Source: Flagellimonas meridianipacifica
GTDB lineage: Bacteria > Bacteroidota > Bacteroidia > Flavobacteriales > Flavobacteriaceae
Length of the DNA: 64,000 nucleotides
Assembly: GCF_003001695.1 (NCBI RefSeq)
Contig: NZ_PVYX01000001.1
Coordinates: forward strand, 1,860,001 to 1,924,000
Direction of reading: 5' to 3'
Shown: positions 44,723 to 54,780 of the stretch, piece by piece
How positions within the stretch are numbered: position 1 is the stretch's first letter
Layout: each line of letters starts with the position of its first letter
The notes under the pieces: generated by a model
What the model saw: only the letters and a program-made list of their open reading frames with translations
Told to the model about the DNA's origin: nothing
Database searches by the model: none
Translations under genes and position numbers: made by a program

Positions 44723-44810
44723 TGGTACTCGAGGCGGGACTTGAACCCGCACGGCCACAATGGCCATTGGATTTTAAGTCCAACGTGTCTACCAATTCCA
44801 CCACTCGAGC
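44723..44810 (-). tRNA. tRNA-Leu (anticodon TAA)
   Basis: Read on the minus strand, the acceptor GCTCGAG pairs with CTCGAGT (G1-U72, as in E. coli tRNA-Leu). The D-arm is TGGTGGAATTGGTAGACAC, the anticodon stem-loop TTGGACTTAAAATCCAA has anticodon TAA, a long class II variable arm (GGCCATTGTGGCC) is present, the T-arm is GCGGGTTCAAGTCCCGC, and CCA is encoded. 88 bases with CCA. Confidence 0.97.
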
Positions 44811-44824
44811 CAGACTTAAACAAA

Positions 44825-44846
44825 AAAACGCTGCAAGCAGCGTTTT
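44825..44846 (-). terminator. Intrinsic terminator directly after tRNA-Gly
   Basis: AAAACGCTG (44825-44833) pairs with CAGCGTTTT (44838-44846), loop CAAG, with a T-run on the minus strand. The stem touches the last base of the encoded CCA. It implies that tRNA-Leu is transcribed separately or by read-through. Confidence 0.8.
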
Positions 44847-44921
44847 GGAGCGAAAAACGGGATTCGAACCCGCGACCTCCACCTTGGCAAGGTGATGCTC
44901 TACCAACTGAGCTATTTTCGC
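44846..44921 (-). tRNA. tRNA-Gly (anticodon GCC)
   Basis: On the minus strand the acceptor GCGAAAA pairs with TTTTCGC, the D-arm is TAGCTCAGTTGGTAGAGCA, the anticodon loop TTGCCAA has anticodon GCC, the T-arm is GCGGGTTCGAATCCCGT, and CCA is encoded. 76 bases with CCA. Confidence 0.97.
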
Positions 44922-44995
44922 ATTTTAAAGAACTTGCACCCATTTTCAAAGATGCGGATGCAAATTTAATACATTTCTGTAAATAGAAAAGCTTT

Positions 44996-47620
44996 TTAAG
45001 AGGAAGCTTTTTTCTTTTTAGTAAGAAGGCGCTTAATTTCGTTGAGTTTCATCAAGGCTTCCACTGGGGTTAAAGTATCGATGTCAAGATGCAATATCTC
45101 ATCTCTGATTTCTTCCAAAAGAGGGTCATCCAGATTAAAAAAACTTAGCTGCATTTCATCGGCCGAAGCTTGTTCCAGTTTATCCGTAATCTCCTCACTG
45201 GAATGTGATTTTTCCAGTTTTTTCAAGATTTTTCCAGCTTTTTGGACCACTTGTTGGGGCATTCCGGCCATTTTGGCCACATGGATACCAAAACTGTGCT
45301 CACTTCCACCAGGAACCAGTTTGCGCAAGAACAGCACATTGTTTTTGACCTCCTTGACCGAAACACTATAGTTTTTGATTCGGGAAAAGGTTTTGGTCAT
45401 CTCATTGAGTTCGTGATAATGGGTAGCAAAGAGGGTTTTTGCTTTGGCCGGGTGTTCATGCAGATACTCCGAAATGGCCCACGCAATGGAAATACCATCA
45501 TAAGTGCTAGTACCCCGACCAATTTCGTCCAACAATACCAAGCTTCGTTCCGAAAGATTGTTCAAAATACTGGCAGTTTCGTTCATTTCCACCATAAAAG
45601 TGGATTCACCCAACGAAATATTGTCACTGGCACCAACACGGGTGAAAATCTTATCGACCATTCCAATTTTAGCAGAAGATGCGGGCACGAAACTTCCCAT
45701 TTGTGCCAATAGGGTAATTAAAGCAGTTTGACGGAGTATGGCCGACTTACCGCTCATGTTTGGTCCAGTAACCATGATGATTTGCTGCTCTTCTCGATTC
45801 AAAATCACATCATTGGCAATATAGCTCTCCCCAGGAGGAAGTTGCTTCTCAATTACTGGATGCCGCCCATCCCGGATTTCCAAAGTGGTGGAATCGTTCA
45901 TTTTGGGCAAGCTATAGTTGTTGTCTTGGGCCAGACAAGCAAAACCGCAAAGGCAATCCAATTGAGCTACTAATTGTGCATTTTTCTGTACAGGGGCAAT
46001 ATATTCCTGCATCCATACCAACAATTGCTCAAAAAGCTGCTGTTCCAAACTATGGATGCGCTCTTCGGCTCCCAATATTTTGGCTTCGTATTCCTTGAGT
46101 TCTTCGGTAATATAGCGTTCTGCGTTGACTAGAGTCTGTTTACGAATCCAAGATTCCGGCACCTTGTCTTTATGCGTATTGCGTACTTCAATATAGTAGC
46201 CAAATACATTGTTGGAGGCAATCTTTAAGGATGTGATGCCTGTTTCTTCCATCTCCCGGGCCAGCATCTTGTCCAAGTAGTCCTTACCAGAGAATGCAAG
46301 ATTTCTCAACTCATCCAATTCCTCAGAATACCCTTCGGCGATAACATTCCCTTTGGCAACTTGAATGGGAGCCTCTTCATTTAAAACCTCCTTGATTTTG
46401 GTGCGCAAAGCATCACAGGGGTCCATGGCATTTCCCAATTGTGATAATGCTTCGTTATCGCTTTCCAAAGCAACTTCCCGCACGGGAATCAAAGCTTCAA
46501 GACTGTTTTTAAGTTGAATTACCTCTTTAGGGTTGATTTTTCCTGTTGCCAATTTGGAAATCAAGCGCTCCAAATCTCCCATGCCGGATATCCAGTGTCG
46601 GATTCTTTGAAGTGAAGTTTCTGATTCCTTTAAATGCGCCACAATCTGATGTCGCTCCCGAATCGTGTCTATATTTTTTAAGGGTAGCGCCAGCCATCGT
46701 TTCAAAAGTCTACCGCCCATTGGCGACAAAGTCTTGTCTATGACATCTATTAGGGTAATGGCATTGAGGTTATGTGAATGGTACAATTCCAAGTTGCGAA
46801 TGGTAAATCGGTCCATCCACACATAATCTTCCTCTACTATCCGTTGAATTTTATTAATGTGCTGCAGACGGGTATGCTGTGTTTCAGAGAGGTAATGCAA
46901 GACGGCTCCGGAAGCTACTATTCCATCTTTTAAGTGGTCAACTCCAAAACCTTGTAAAGAACGTGTTTTGAAATGTTGGGTAAGTCTTTCATGGGCAAAA
47001 TCATCCTGAAAAATCCAATCTTCCAAAAAGAATGTATGATATGTGGAACCAAAATGCTCCGCAAACTCTCTTTTATGGCTTTTGGAAATCAGGACTTCAT
47101 TTGGGGAAAAGTTCTGGAGCAATTTATCCACTTGCTCCATAGAGCCTTGAGAGGTCAGAAACTCTCCCGTGGAAATATCCAAGAACGCGATACCAAATTT
47201 TTTGGGTCCATAGTGGAGGGCACATAAGAAATTATTGCTCTTCGAGTTGAGAATGTCATCATTTAAGGCCACTCCCGGGGTAACCAATTCAGTCACTCCA
47301 CGTTTTACGATGCTTTTTGTTTGTTTTGGGTCTTCCAGTTGGTCACAAATGGCCACACGTTGGCCAGCTTTTACCAATTTGGGCAAGTATGTATTCAAAG
47401 AGTGATGGGGAAAACCGGCAAGTTCAGTTTTGTCACCTCCATTGTTTCTATGGGTAAGAATGATGCCCAAAATCTTAGCGGCTTTGATGGCATCTTCACC
47501 AAAGGTTTCATAGAAATCACCCACTCGAAAAAGCAATAAAGCATCAGGATGCTTCATCTTAATGGCATTGTATTGCTGCATTAAGGGAGTTACTTTTTTG
47601 GATGGTTTTTTGGTTGCCAA
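44996..47620 (-). CDS. mutS: DNA mismatch repair protein MutS
   Basis: An 874-residue MutS that recognises mispairs and starts repair with MutL. Mismatch-contact F36-x-E38 lies in DFYETF. Core, lever and clamp domains follow. The ATPase domain carries Walker A GPNMSGKS near 615, [17 protein letters not shown], and FATHYHEL. Length is typical. The start is TTG at 47620 (reading [18 protein letters not shown]), because family members align there and the next ATG would remove the N-terminal helix. The tRNA pair lies downstream in the same direction. Confidence 0.97.
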   Translation of the reverse strand: MATKKPSKKVTPLMQQYNAIKMKHPDALLLFRVGDFYETFGEDAIKAAKILGIILTHRNNGGDKTELAGFPHHSLNTYLPKLVKAGQRVAICDQLEDPKQTKSIVKRGVTELVTPGVALNDDILNSKSNNFLCALHYGPKKFGIAFLDISTGEFLTSQGSMEQVDKLLQNFSPNEVLISKSHKREFAEHFGSTYHTFFLEDWIFQDDFAHERLTQHFKTRSLQGFGVDHLKDGIVASGAVLHYLSETQHTRLQHINKIQRIVEEDYVWMDRFTIRNLELYHSHNLNAITLIDVIDKTLSPMGGRLLKRWLALPLKNIDTIRERHQIVAHLKESETSLQRIRHWISGMGDLERLISKLATGKINPKEVIQLKNSLEALIPVREVALESDNEALSQLGNAMDPCDALRTKIKEVLNEEAPIQVAKGNVIAEGYSEELDELRNLAFSGKDYLDKMLAREMEETGITSLKIASNNVFGYYIEVRNTHKDKVPESWIRKQTLVNAERYITEELKEYEAKILGAEERIHSLEQQLFEQLLVWMQEYIAPVQKNAQLVAQLDCLCGFACLAQDNNYSLPKMNDSTTLEIRDGRHPVIEKQLPPGESYIANDVILNREEQQIIMVTGPNMSGKSAILRQTALITLLAQMGSFVPASSAKIGMVDKIFTRVGASDNISLGESTFMVEMNETASILNNLSERSLVLLDEIGRGTSTYDGISIAWAISEYLHEHPAKAKTLFATHYHELNEMTKTFSRIKNYSVSVKEVKNNVLFLRKLVPGGSEHSFGIHVAKMAGMPQQVVQKAGKILKKLEKSHSSEEITDKLEQASADEMQLSFFNLDDPLLEEIRDEILHLDIDTLTPVEALMKLNEIKRLLTKKKKASS

Positions 47621-47732
47621 GGCGAGTGTATTCGTTTAATTTTGCTCAAAATCGGTACAGACGAAAATACCTTTTTCCCCAGACCTCAAAAATTTTTGTT
47701 GATATTTTGAATCCTAAAGTTGAAAAGTAAAT

Positions 47733-48275
47733 ATGCGAAAACTGCAGAACAGTGAACTGGAAAGGTTGAACGTGGAGGAATTCAGACAAGCGGTAAAAAT
47801 GCCTGTAATTGTTATTTTGGACAATATTCGCAGTTTGAACAATATTGGTTCGGTTTTTAGAACTGCTGATGCTTTTCTTGTAGAGAAGATATTCTTGTGC
47901 GGAATTACCGCCACGCCACCACACAAAGATATTCGAAAAACGGCGTTGGGCGCCACACAAAGTGTGGAATGGGAATACCGGGAAAATACTTTGGAGGTTG
48001 TTGAAGAACTAAAGAAAAAGGGTGTTCGAACCGTTGCCATTGAACAAGCGGAGCAAGCTACCCATCTTCAGGATTTTAACCCGAAAAAGCAAGAACAAAT
48101 TGCATTGATTTTTGGAAACGAGGTAAAGGGAGTTTCTCAGGAAGTGGTCTCTGCCTGTGACCTAGTTTTGGAGATTCCGCAGTTTGGTACAAAGCATTCT
48201 CTTAATATCTCGGTTAGTGCAGGGGTAGTGGTCTGGGACGTATGGACCAAACTCAATGCACAAAAAAAGCCCTGA
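47733..48275 (+). CDS. SpoU/TrmH family RNA 2'-O-methyltransferase
   Basis: A 180-residue SPOUT methyltransferase using S-adenosylmethionine to methylate a ribose of rRNA or tRNA. The three family motifs are NIRSLNNIGSVFRTAD (31-46), IFGNEVKGVSQ near 130, and IPQFGTKHSLNISVSAG near 148, which form the trefoil knot. The short N-terminus without the L30e-like domain makes it a minimal member. The target is not predictable. It is divergent from mutS. Its stop codon sits inside the minus-strand terminator of the convergent folK fusion. Confidence 0.92.
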   Translation: MRKLQNSELERLNVEEFRQAVKMPVIVILDNIRSLNNIGSVFRTADAFLVEKIFLCGITATPPHKDIRKTALGATQSVEWEYRENTLEVVEELKKKGVRTVAIEQAEQATHLQDFNPKKQEQIALIFGNEVKGVSQEVVSACDLVLEIPQFGTKHSLNISVSAGVVVWDVWTKLNAQKKP

Positions 48276-48288
48276 AATTTCAGGGCTT
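48267..48288 (-). terminator. Intrinsic terminator of the folK fusion gene, overlapping the SpoU gene end
   Basis: A perfect 22-base palindrome (AAGCCCTGAAA and its complement) is followed on the minus strand by seven T, so it works mainly for the minus-strand gene. The SpoU stop (48273-48275) lies within it. On the plus strand no T-run follows. Confidence 0.8.
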
Positions 48289-48380
48289 CAACATATAGTT
48301 CGAGTTAGTTAGTTTCTCTTAAAGAGATGGCTAATAAAATAAAACCATTCGTTATATCCAAACATTTTCCAAAAATTCTC

Positions 48381-49526
48381 TTAAAAACGGGTTAAAAGAA
48401 TCTTGTTTTCCAGTTGTTCCAAGATAGACTCATAATCGGATGGTCTGGATACAAAATCCATATCACTTAAATCCAGTATGATACTGTTTTGCTGGGGATG
48501 CCCCTTGATGAAGTCCATATAGCCCCTGTTTATTTTTTCAAGGTAATCAAAGGGTATATTTTGCTCATAAGACCTACCTCTTTTTTTTATGTTTTCCAAT
48601 AATCGCTCTGTGTTTTGATAGAGATAAAGGTAGATATCCGGTTTCTTTACCTCCTTGTACATGAAATTGAAAACCTTTCGGTATAGATTAAATTCATCTT
48701 CTTGCAAAGTGATTTTGGCAAAAATCAAGGATTTGAAAATATCATAGTCACTCACCATAAAATTTTTGAAGAGATCAAATTGGGTGGTGTCATCCGTAAA
48801 TTGTTGATACCTGTCTGCCAAAAAAGACATTTCCAAAGGAAAAGCATACCTGGCCTGGTCTTCATAGAACTTGGGTAAGAAGGCGTTATCTGCAAAACGC
48901 TCCAATACCAATTTGGCATTGAATTCATTGGCTATCATTTTGGACAAGGTGGTCTTTCCTGCACCAATATTTCCCTCAATGGCCAAGAAATGGAGTTGCG
49001 CAAATAAGGAACTACGGTCCTTGAAAAACTTTAAGGGACTTTTACGCAATTTTTCCCGTCCCTTGGTCTGCTGTAATAGATTTCGAATATCCTTGTTTTC
49101 CTCCGGATGATAATACTGGGGGGCAATATCTGCCAAAGGCTTCAAAACGAAGGCCCTTTCATGCATTTTGGGGTGGGGGACCACCAAAGTATCCGTATGG
49201 ATTATTTCATTGTTGTACAGCAGTAAATCAATATCCAGTGTTCTGGATTCATAGCCTTCACTCTGTTTGCGCTCCCTTCCAAAAGAACGTTCTATGGAAA
49301 GTATCGTTTCCAACAAACTTAAAGGTTCCAGTTCCGTCTGGATAAGCAAGCAAGCATTTAAAAAATCCTCTCCTTCAAAGCCTTCCGCAGGGGTTTCGTA
49401 AATGGAAGAAATCTTTACTACCTTTCCACCTCTACGGTTGATTTCAAAGATAGCCTTTTGGAGCGTGTAAAAACGATTTCCCAAATTGCTGCCCAATGAT
49501 AAATATGCTCTGTTTTCCTTACTCAT
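48381..49526 (-). CDS. folK: FolK-deoxynucleoside kinase fusion
   Basis: A 381-residue two-domain protein. Residues 7-135 are hydroxymethyldihydropterin pyrophosphokinase of folate synthesis: LGSNLGNR (11-18), ESRTLDIDLLLY (93-104), and PHPKMHERAFVLKPL (117-131). Residues 180-381 are a deoxynucleoside kinase-like domain: P-loop EGNIGAGKTT (184-193), ERFADN, ADRYQQF, and SDYDIFKS. Such fusions are, to my knowledge, usual in Bacteroidota. The ATG at 49526 (MSKENRAYLSLG) is preferred to one 12 codons earlier. Divergent from sppA. Confidence 0.93.
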   Translation of the reverse strand: MSKENRAYLSLGSNLGNRFYTLQKAIFEINRRGGKVVKISSIYETPAEGFEGEDFLNACLLIQTELEPLSLLETILSIERSFGRERKQSEGYESRTLDIDLLLYNNEIIHTDTLVVPHPKMHERAFVLKPLADIAPQYYHPEENKDIRNLLQQTKGREKLRKSPLKFFKDRSSLFAQLHFLAIEGNIGAGKTTLSKMIANEFNAKLVLERFADNAFLPKFYEDQARYAFPLEMSFLADRYQQFTDDTTQFDLFKNFMVSDYDIFKSLIFAKITLQEDEFNLYRKVFNFMYKEVKKPDIYLYLYQNTERLLENIKKRGRSYEQNIPFDYLEKINRGYMDFIKGHPQQNSIILDLSDMDFVSRPSDYESILEQLENKILLTRF

Positions 49527-49566
49527 AATCAGCTTGGCAAAATAAGCAAAACAATACAACATTAGT

Positions 49567-49574
49567 TATCTTTG
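49567..49574 (+). promoter_or_regulatory. TAnnTTTG -7 element for sppA
   Basis: TATCTTTG lies 22 bases before the sppA ATG. A TTG exists at 49534 but is 30 bases upstream, so the second element is not in place. Confidence 0.4.
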
Positions 49575-49596
49575 GCATCGATTAAAATGTTAGGGA

Positions 49597-51357
49597 ATGA
49601 AGTTTTTGAGGAATCTTTTGGCGTCTATTTTGGGAACCCTTTTGGCATTTGGCATTTTGTTTGTCATGTTCTTCATTTTTACGCTGCTTATAGGAGGGTC
49701 GGACAATGGAGTTGTGGTCAGAAAGAATTCGGTGCTTGAGCTTGGTTTTACTAAGCCTATTAAAGATTATGTGGGGCGTGATGAAGCCGACCCGTTTGGA
49801 GGTTTATGGGAAGAGGGTGTGGGCCTGGATGTTATTCTTCATGCCATTGAAGAGGCCAGTAAGGACGATAATATCAAGGGTATTAGTTTGACCACTAGTT
49901 TTCTGCAAGCCGGATTGGCTCAGACACAGGAAATACGTAAGGCGCTGTTGGATTTCAAATTATCTGGGAAATTCATTTTTGCGCATTCAGATTTTTTCAC
50001 GCAAAAAGATTATTACTTGGCCAGTGTGGCCAACAAAGTATACCTTAATCCGGTAGGGGCCATGGATTTTAAAGGATTGGCTTCAGAAGTGCTTTATTAT
50101 AAGGATTTACAGGAAAAGTCGGGAGTTAAAATGGAGGTGATTCGTCATGGTAAGTATAAAAGTGCCGTGGAGCCCTATTTGTCCAATAACATGAGTGAAG
50201 AAAATCGGACTCAAATTCGTGAATTGATTTCTTCGATTTGGAACACCATGATAAATGATATTTCCAATTCCAGGAGTATCAACCAAATCAATTTGAACAC
50301 TATAGCGGATACTCTTGGGGCACGTACACCAGAGCATGCTTTGGCATCTGGATTGGTGGATGACTTATTGTTCCATGACGAATACGAGGAAGTTTTAAAA
50401 ATTGAATTGGGCCTTGAGGAAGATGACAAACCCAACTACGTTAACTTCTTTGATTATATGGATAAGGTCAGAAATAGAAACTTAAAATCGGGGCAGGACA
50501 AAATAGCCGTGATTTATGCTCAAGGGGAGATTTTTTATGGGGAAGGCGATAAAGAATTCATAGGTCAAGGCCTTATCAACAAATCACTGGAAAGAGCCGT
50601 AAAAGACGACAACGTTAAGGCAATAGTGCTAAGAATAGATTCGCCCGGGGGAAGTGCTTTGGTTTCCGATATCATTTGGCGTCAAGTGGAAGTCTCCAAA
50701 AAAAGCAAACCTGTAGTCGTTTCCTTTGGAAACGTTGCGGCATCTGGAGGTTATTACATTGGTGTTGGTGGCGATAAGATTTTTGCCGAGCCCACCACCA
50801 TTACAGGTTCCATCGGTGTTTTTGGAACAATCCCCAACATAAACGAATTGGCGGATAAGGTTGGAATCAATGCAGAGCAGGTGGGTACCAATCAGAATTC
50901 GGTGGATTATTCATTTTTTGAACCCATGACGGATGGTTTTAGGGGTGTCTTACGTGAGGGTATAGAAGATACCTACAACACTTTTTTGGAGCGTGTTTCT
51001 GCAGGTAGAAATATGACCGTTGAAGAGGTAGATGCAGTTGCTCAAGGACGGGTTTGGAGTGGGGTCGAAGCCCAAAGATTGGGATTGGTGGATGAGTTGG
51101 GAAGTTTGGATGATGCCATTGATGCTGCGGCGCAAATGGCAGATTTGGATTATTATGGTATCCGTAAATATCCGAGGTACAAATCGGGTTTTGAAAAGTT
51201 TATGGAAGATTTTAGCAATGCAAGGGCCAAAATTGGCTCGGCTATTATTGAAGAAGAAATTGGCTCTGAGGCCTACATGATTTTAAAGGATTTTAAACAG
51301 TTTTCGGAAAAAAAGGGCATACAAGCCAAAATGCCCTTTAGCTTAAACATTAGATAG
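49597..51357 (+). CDS. sppA: Signal peptide peptidase SppA, 67-kDa type
   Basis: A 586-residue membrane-bound serine protease that digests cleaved signal peptides. It has one N-terminal helix (about 7-31) and two tandem ClpP-like halves. The catalytic dyad of the E. coli enzyme is conserved: K188 in GKYKSAVEPY and S383 in AASGGYYI. TITGSIGVFG follows near 408. Length matches the long bacterial form. A YhhQ-family gene follows three bases after. Confidence 0.95.
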   Translation: MKFLRNLLASILGTLLAFGILFVMFFIFTLLIGGSDNGVVVRKNSVLELGFTKPIKDYVGRDEADPFGGLWEEGVGLDVILHAIEEASKDDNIKGISLTTSFLQAGLAQTQEIRKALLDFKLSGKFIFAHSDFFTQKDYYLASVANKVYLNPVGAMDFKGLASEVLYYKDLQEKSGVKMEVIRHGKYKSAVEPYLSNNMSEENRTQIRELISSIWNTMINDISNSRSINQINLNTIADTLGARTPEHALASGLVDDLLFHDEYEEVLKIELGLEEDDKPNYVNFFDYMDKVRNRNLKSGQDKIAVIYAQGEIFYGEGDKEFIGQGLINKSLERAVKDDNVKAIVLRIDSPGGSALVSDIIWRQVEVSKKSKPVVVSFGNVAASGGYYIGVGGDKIFAEPTTITGSIGVFGTIPNINELADKVGINAEQVGTNQNSVDYSFFEPMTDGFRGVLREGIEDTYNTFLERVSAGRNMTVEEVDAVAQGRVWSGVEAQRLGLVDELGSLDDAIDAAAQMADLDYYGIRKYPRYKSGFEKFMEDFSNARAKIGSAIIEEEIGSEAYMILKDFKQFSEKKGIQAKMPFSLNIR

Positions 51358-51360
51358 GGA

Positions 51361-52068
51361 ATGACGCAAAAAGACAAACGGGTTGCCTTTTCTATCTATT
51401 TGTATCTAGGCGCTTTGTTCATCACTTCCTTAGTGGTGTCCAATCTTATTTTTCAAAAGTTTTTTTATTGGAAGCCCTTTGGGGACATCACTATTTTTGG
51501 TGCACCATTGTTTGAAATATCAGTAGGTATTTTGCCTTATCCACTTACCTTTTTAATTACAGATTTGATTTCGGAGATTTTTGGAAAGAAAAAGGCCAAT
51601 CAAGTGGTAGTTGCAGGTATTTTTGCCTCCTTTTTTTCGTTGGGTATTGTTTATACATCATCCGCGGTCTCAGCAACAGACTGGTCCCCGGTCTCGGATG
51701 CTATGTTCAAAGATGTGTTCGGAAATACCATTGTGGCCGTCTTTGCCTCCATGATGGCTTATTTGCTGGCCCAGTTTGTAGATATTCAGATTTATCATTT
51801 CTGGAAAAGGGTCACTAAGGGTAAATATTTATGGCTACGGAACAATTTTTCTACATTTTCATCCCAGTTTATAGATACTTTCACTGTGGTACTGTTGCTG
51901 TGCTCTTTTGGTGAAATCCCTTGGAGTCTTTTTTATGGATTGGTGATAAGTGGATTCGTCTTTAAAGTATTTATTGCCTTCTTGGACACCCCTTTGCTCT
52001 ATTTCTTCGTATATCTATTACGAAGAAGATTTAACTTAAAAATAGGGGAAGAGATACTGCTGGATTAA
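51361..52068 (+). CDS. Queuosine precursor transporter (YhhQ family)
   Basis: A 235-residue membrane protein of the YhhQ/VUT1 family with about six helices. Signatures are LPYPLTFLITDLISEIFGKK (57-76) and RNNFSTFSSQFIDT near 160. Family members import queuine or the precursors preQ0/preQ1 for tRNA queuosine modification. It lies three bases after sppA, so transcription is shared although the functions appear unrelated. Confidence 0.92.
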   Translation: MTQKDKRVAFSIYLYLGALFITSLVVSNLIFQKFFYWKPFGDITIFGAPLFEISVGILPYPLTFLITDLISEIFGKKKANQVVVAGIFASFFSLGIVYTSSAVSATDWSPVSDAMFKDVFGNTIVAVFASMMAYLLAQFVDIQIYHFWKRVTKGKYLWLRNNFSTFSSQFIDTFTVVLLLCSFGEIPWSLFYGLVISGFVFKVFIAFLDTPLLYFFVYLLRRRFNLKIGEEILLD

Positions 52069-52106
52069 TCCCTTCTCTTTTACTTTGTTATCTCAAATCT
52101 TAAAGC

Positions 52107-54779
52107 ATGAAAAAAAAGCTCCTTAAAATCACGGGAATTACTTTGGTAGTTCTTATTGCTTTGGTGGTTGCCCTTCCTTTTTTCCTACAGGGCAAGATTG
52201 CCGAAATCATTAAAAATAAAGTAAACAATAGTATTAATGCCACTTTGGATTTTGAGGAGGCCAATTTGAGTCTTGTCAAAAGCTTCCCGAATGCCCATGT
52301 ATCACTTAAGGGGATTGCGTTGACAAATCATGCCCCTTTTGAAGGGGATACCCTTTTTGCTTCTGGGGAGGTGGAACTTAAAATGGCCATAAGTGAACTT
52401 TTTAAAGGTACTGAGGACCCCATTTCCATTAAAGCTCTAAATATTTCGGATGCACAATTGTCCATTAAAGTAGACGAAGCGGAAAACGCAAACTACGATG
52501 TATCCAAAGATACCGGAGGTACAGTTGAAGAATCGGATTCTTCAGAGGGCTTCACATTGGCTCTGGAATCATACAGTATCACCAATACCGACATAAGCTA
52601 TGATGATTTTGTAAGTGGCATGCATCTGGAGATCACTGAAATGAACCATGCCGGGTCTGGAGACTTGTCTTTGGAAACCTCTGAGCTTAAAACGACAACG
52701 AATGCTTTGGTCTCTTTTGAATTGGACAGTACACGTTATTTGAATAAGAACAAACTCTTTTTGGATGCTTTAATAGGTATCGATTTAGCGAACAGCAAAT
52801 ACACGTTTTTGGAAAATAAGGCTTTGGTCAACCAACTGCCACTGGTTTTTGATGGTTTTGTTCAGGTAAACGAAGACAATCAAGAAGTGGACATCAGTTT
52901 TGCCACCCCCTCTTCCGATTTCAAGAACTTTCTGGCTGTGATTCCTGAAGCCTACTCAAAAAACATTGAAAATGTCCAGACCACTGGTGAATTCAAGGTA
53001 AATGGCGAATTCAAGGGTATTGTTGATGAAGAGCATATTCCGAAGTTTTCCATTCAGATGAACTCTACCAATGCATCCTTTAAATATCCTGATTTACCAC
53101 AAACCGTAAGGAACATAATGATTGACGCCCTGGTTGAAAACAAAACTGGAATTACGGAAGATACCTTTGTGGACATCAAAAAACTTTCCTTTGCCATTGG
53201 TCAAGATAGGTTTAATCTACGTTCAAGAATTACGGATTTGTTGGGGAATACCAAGGTAAATGCGCATGCAGATGGAAAAATCAATTTGACAAACCTTTCC
53301 CAGGCCTATCCTATGCCGGAGGATTACAACCTAAAAGGACTTTTAAATGCTGATGTAACCACTGCTTTTGATATGGCTTCTGTGGAAAACAAACGGTACG
53401 AAAACACCAAAACTTCGGGCAATATGGAAGTTAGTGGTTTTGAATACAAGAGCGAGGAGCTCAAAAATCCTATAGTGATAAATCAAGCGTCAATGACCTT
53501 CAATCCCGAAACGGTTTCTTTAAACTCATTTGATGGCAAAACGGGGCAGTCCGATTTTAAAGCCTCTGGCACTTTGACCAATATATTGGGGTATCTTTTT
53601 AATGAAGAACCGATTGAAGGTAATTTTGATTTGACTTCGAACACTTTTGCTTTGAACGATTTTATGGTTAATAGCGAGGAGGGAGAGGAAAGCTCACAAA
53701 CCTCTTCTGATGATGGCGAAGTGATGAAGATTCCATCTTTTTTGGATTGTACCATTAATGCCAAAGCTGGGTCAGTTCTGTACGATAATCTTAATTTGAA
53801 GGATGTAGAGGGCACTTTGGTAATTAAGGACGAGCGTGCGGTACTTAAAAACCTGCAATCCAATCTTTTTGGAGGCCAACTTGGGCTGCAAGGTGTAGTT
53901 TCCACCAAAGAGGAAACTCCTGTTTTCGACATGAGTCTAGGAATGGAAAATTTCAATATTGGCGAATCTTTCCAAGCTCTGGAATTGTTCAAGGTAGTTG
54001 CTCCGATTGCTAGCGCACTTCAGGGTAAACTTAACTCGGACATTAAACTTTCTGGAAATCTTAAAAAAGATTTGACGCCAAATCTAACTTCACTTTCTGG
54101 AGATGTCTTGGCTGAGCTTCTGGCCACTCAGGTCAATACCGAAAAAGCACCATTATTGTCAGCTTTTAACGGGCAATTAAATTTTCTGGATGTTAAGGAC
54201 CTTAACTTGAGTGACTTAAAAACGGCATTAAGTTTTGACAATGGTGCGGTAAAAGTCAAACCTTTCACTGTGAATTATAAGGACATTGCCGTTAATGTTT
54301 CAGGAAGCCACAATTTTGAAAAGGAATTGCAATACCAAGCCACCTTGGATGTGCCAGCAAAGTATTTGGGTACTGAAGTGAACAGCCTCATTGCCCAACT
54401 GGATGATTCGGAAATGGAAAATCTTACCATTCCAGTGGTCGCTAATATTGGAGGGAATTACACGAATCCCAAGGTTACCACAGATTTAACGTCTGGGGTG
54501 AGTAAGTTGACCAATCAATTGGTAGAGATACAAAAGCAAAAATTACTCAATAAAGGAAAGGATTCTGCCAAGGATTTACTATCCAGTGTTTTGAGTAAAG
54601 AAAATGATTCCACGGGCACAAAAAAGTCAACAACAGGTGAAGTGCTTGGTAGTCTGTTGGGAAAATCCGAGAAAGGCAAAGACTCTACACAAGCTGAGGA
54701 AGACCCGGTAAAGAATACCGCTAAGTCCCTTTTGGGAGGATTGTTGGGGAAAAAGAAGAAAAAGGATTCGGTCAAATAA
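52107..54779 (+). CDS. AsmA family protein
   Basis: An 890-residue protein with an N-terminal helix (about 8-28), then an AsmA N-terminal domain (NSINATLDFEEANLSLVKSFPNAHVSLKGIAL split around 42-73) and long beta-rich repeats ending in an AsmA-like C-terminal domain (SGNLKKDL, VNTEKAPLLSAFNGQLNF near 690). The last 100 residues are a charged low-complexity tail with repeated LLGSLLG/LLGGLLG segments. AsmA-like proteins are bridge-type lipid transfer proteins between the two membranes. Its stop is one base from the convergent DUF2797 gene. Confidence 0.9.
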   Translation: MKKKLLKITGITLVVLIALVVALPFFLQGKIAEIIKNKVNNSINATLDFEEANLSLVKSFPNAHVSLKGIALTNHAPFEGDTLFASGEVELKMAISELFKGTEDPISIKALNISDAQLSIKVDEAENANYDVSKDTGGTVEESDSSEGFTLALESYSITNTDISYDDFVSGMHLEITEMNHAGSGDLSLETSELKTTTNALVSFELDSTRYLNKNKLFLDALIGIDLANSKYTFLENKALVNQLPLVFDGFVQVNEDNQEVDISFATPSSDFKNFLAVIPEAYSKNIENVQTTGEFKVNGEFKGIVDEEHIPKFSIQMNSTNASFKYPDLPQTVRNIMIDALVENKTGITEDTFVDIKKLSFAIGQDRFNLRSRITDLLGNTKVNAHADGKINLTNLSQAYPMPEDYNLKGLLNADVTTAFDMASVENKRYENTKTSGNMEVSGFEYKSEELKNPIVINQASMTFNPETVSLNSFDGKTGQSDFKASGTLTNILGYLFNEEPIEGNFDLTSNTFALNDFMVNSEEGEESSQTSSDDGEVMKIPSFLDCTINAKAGSVLYDNLNLKDVEGTLVIKDERAVLKNLQSNLFGGQLGLQGVVSTKEETPVFDMSLGMENFNIGESFQALELFKVVAPIASALQGKLNSDIKLSGNLKKDLTPNLTSLSGDVLAELLATQVNTEKAPLLSAFNGQLNFLDVKDLNLSDLKTALSFDNGAVKVKPFTVNYKDIAVNVSGSHNFEKELQYQATLDVPAKYLGTEVNSLIAQLDDSEMENLTIPVVANIGGNYTNPKVTTDLTSGVSKLTNQLVEIQKQKLLNKGKDSAKDLLSSVLSKENDSTGTKKSTTGEVLGSLLGKSEKGKDSTQAEEDPVKNTAKSLLGGLLGKKKKKDSVK

Positions 54780-54780
54780 T

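Noticed and set aside
44718-44906. Minus-strand protein frames across the tRNA cluster
   Set aside because: They read through both tRNA genes, which are unambiguous by structure.
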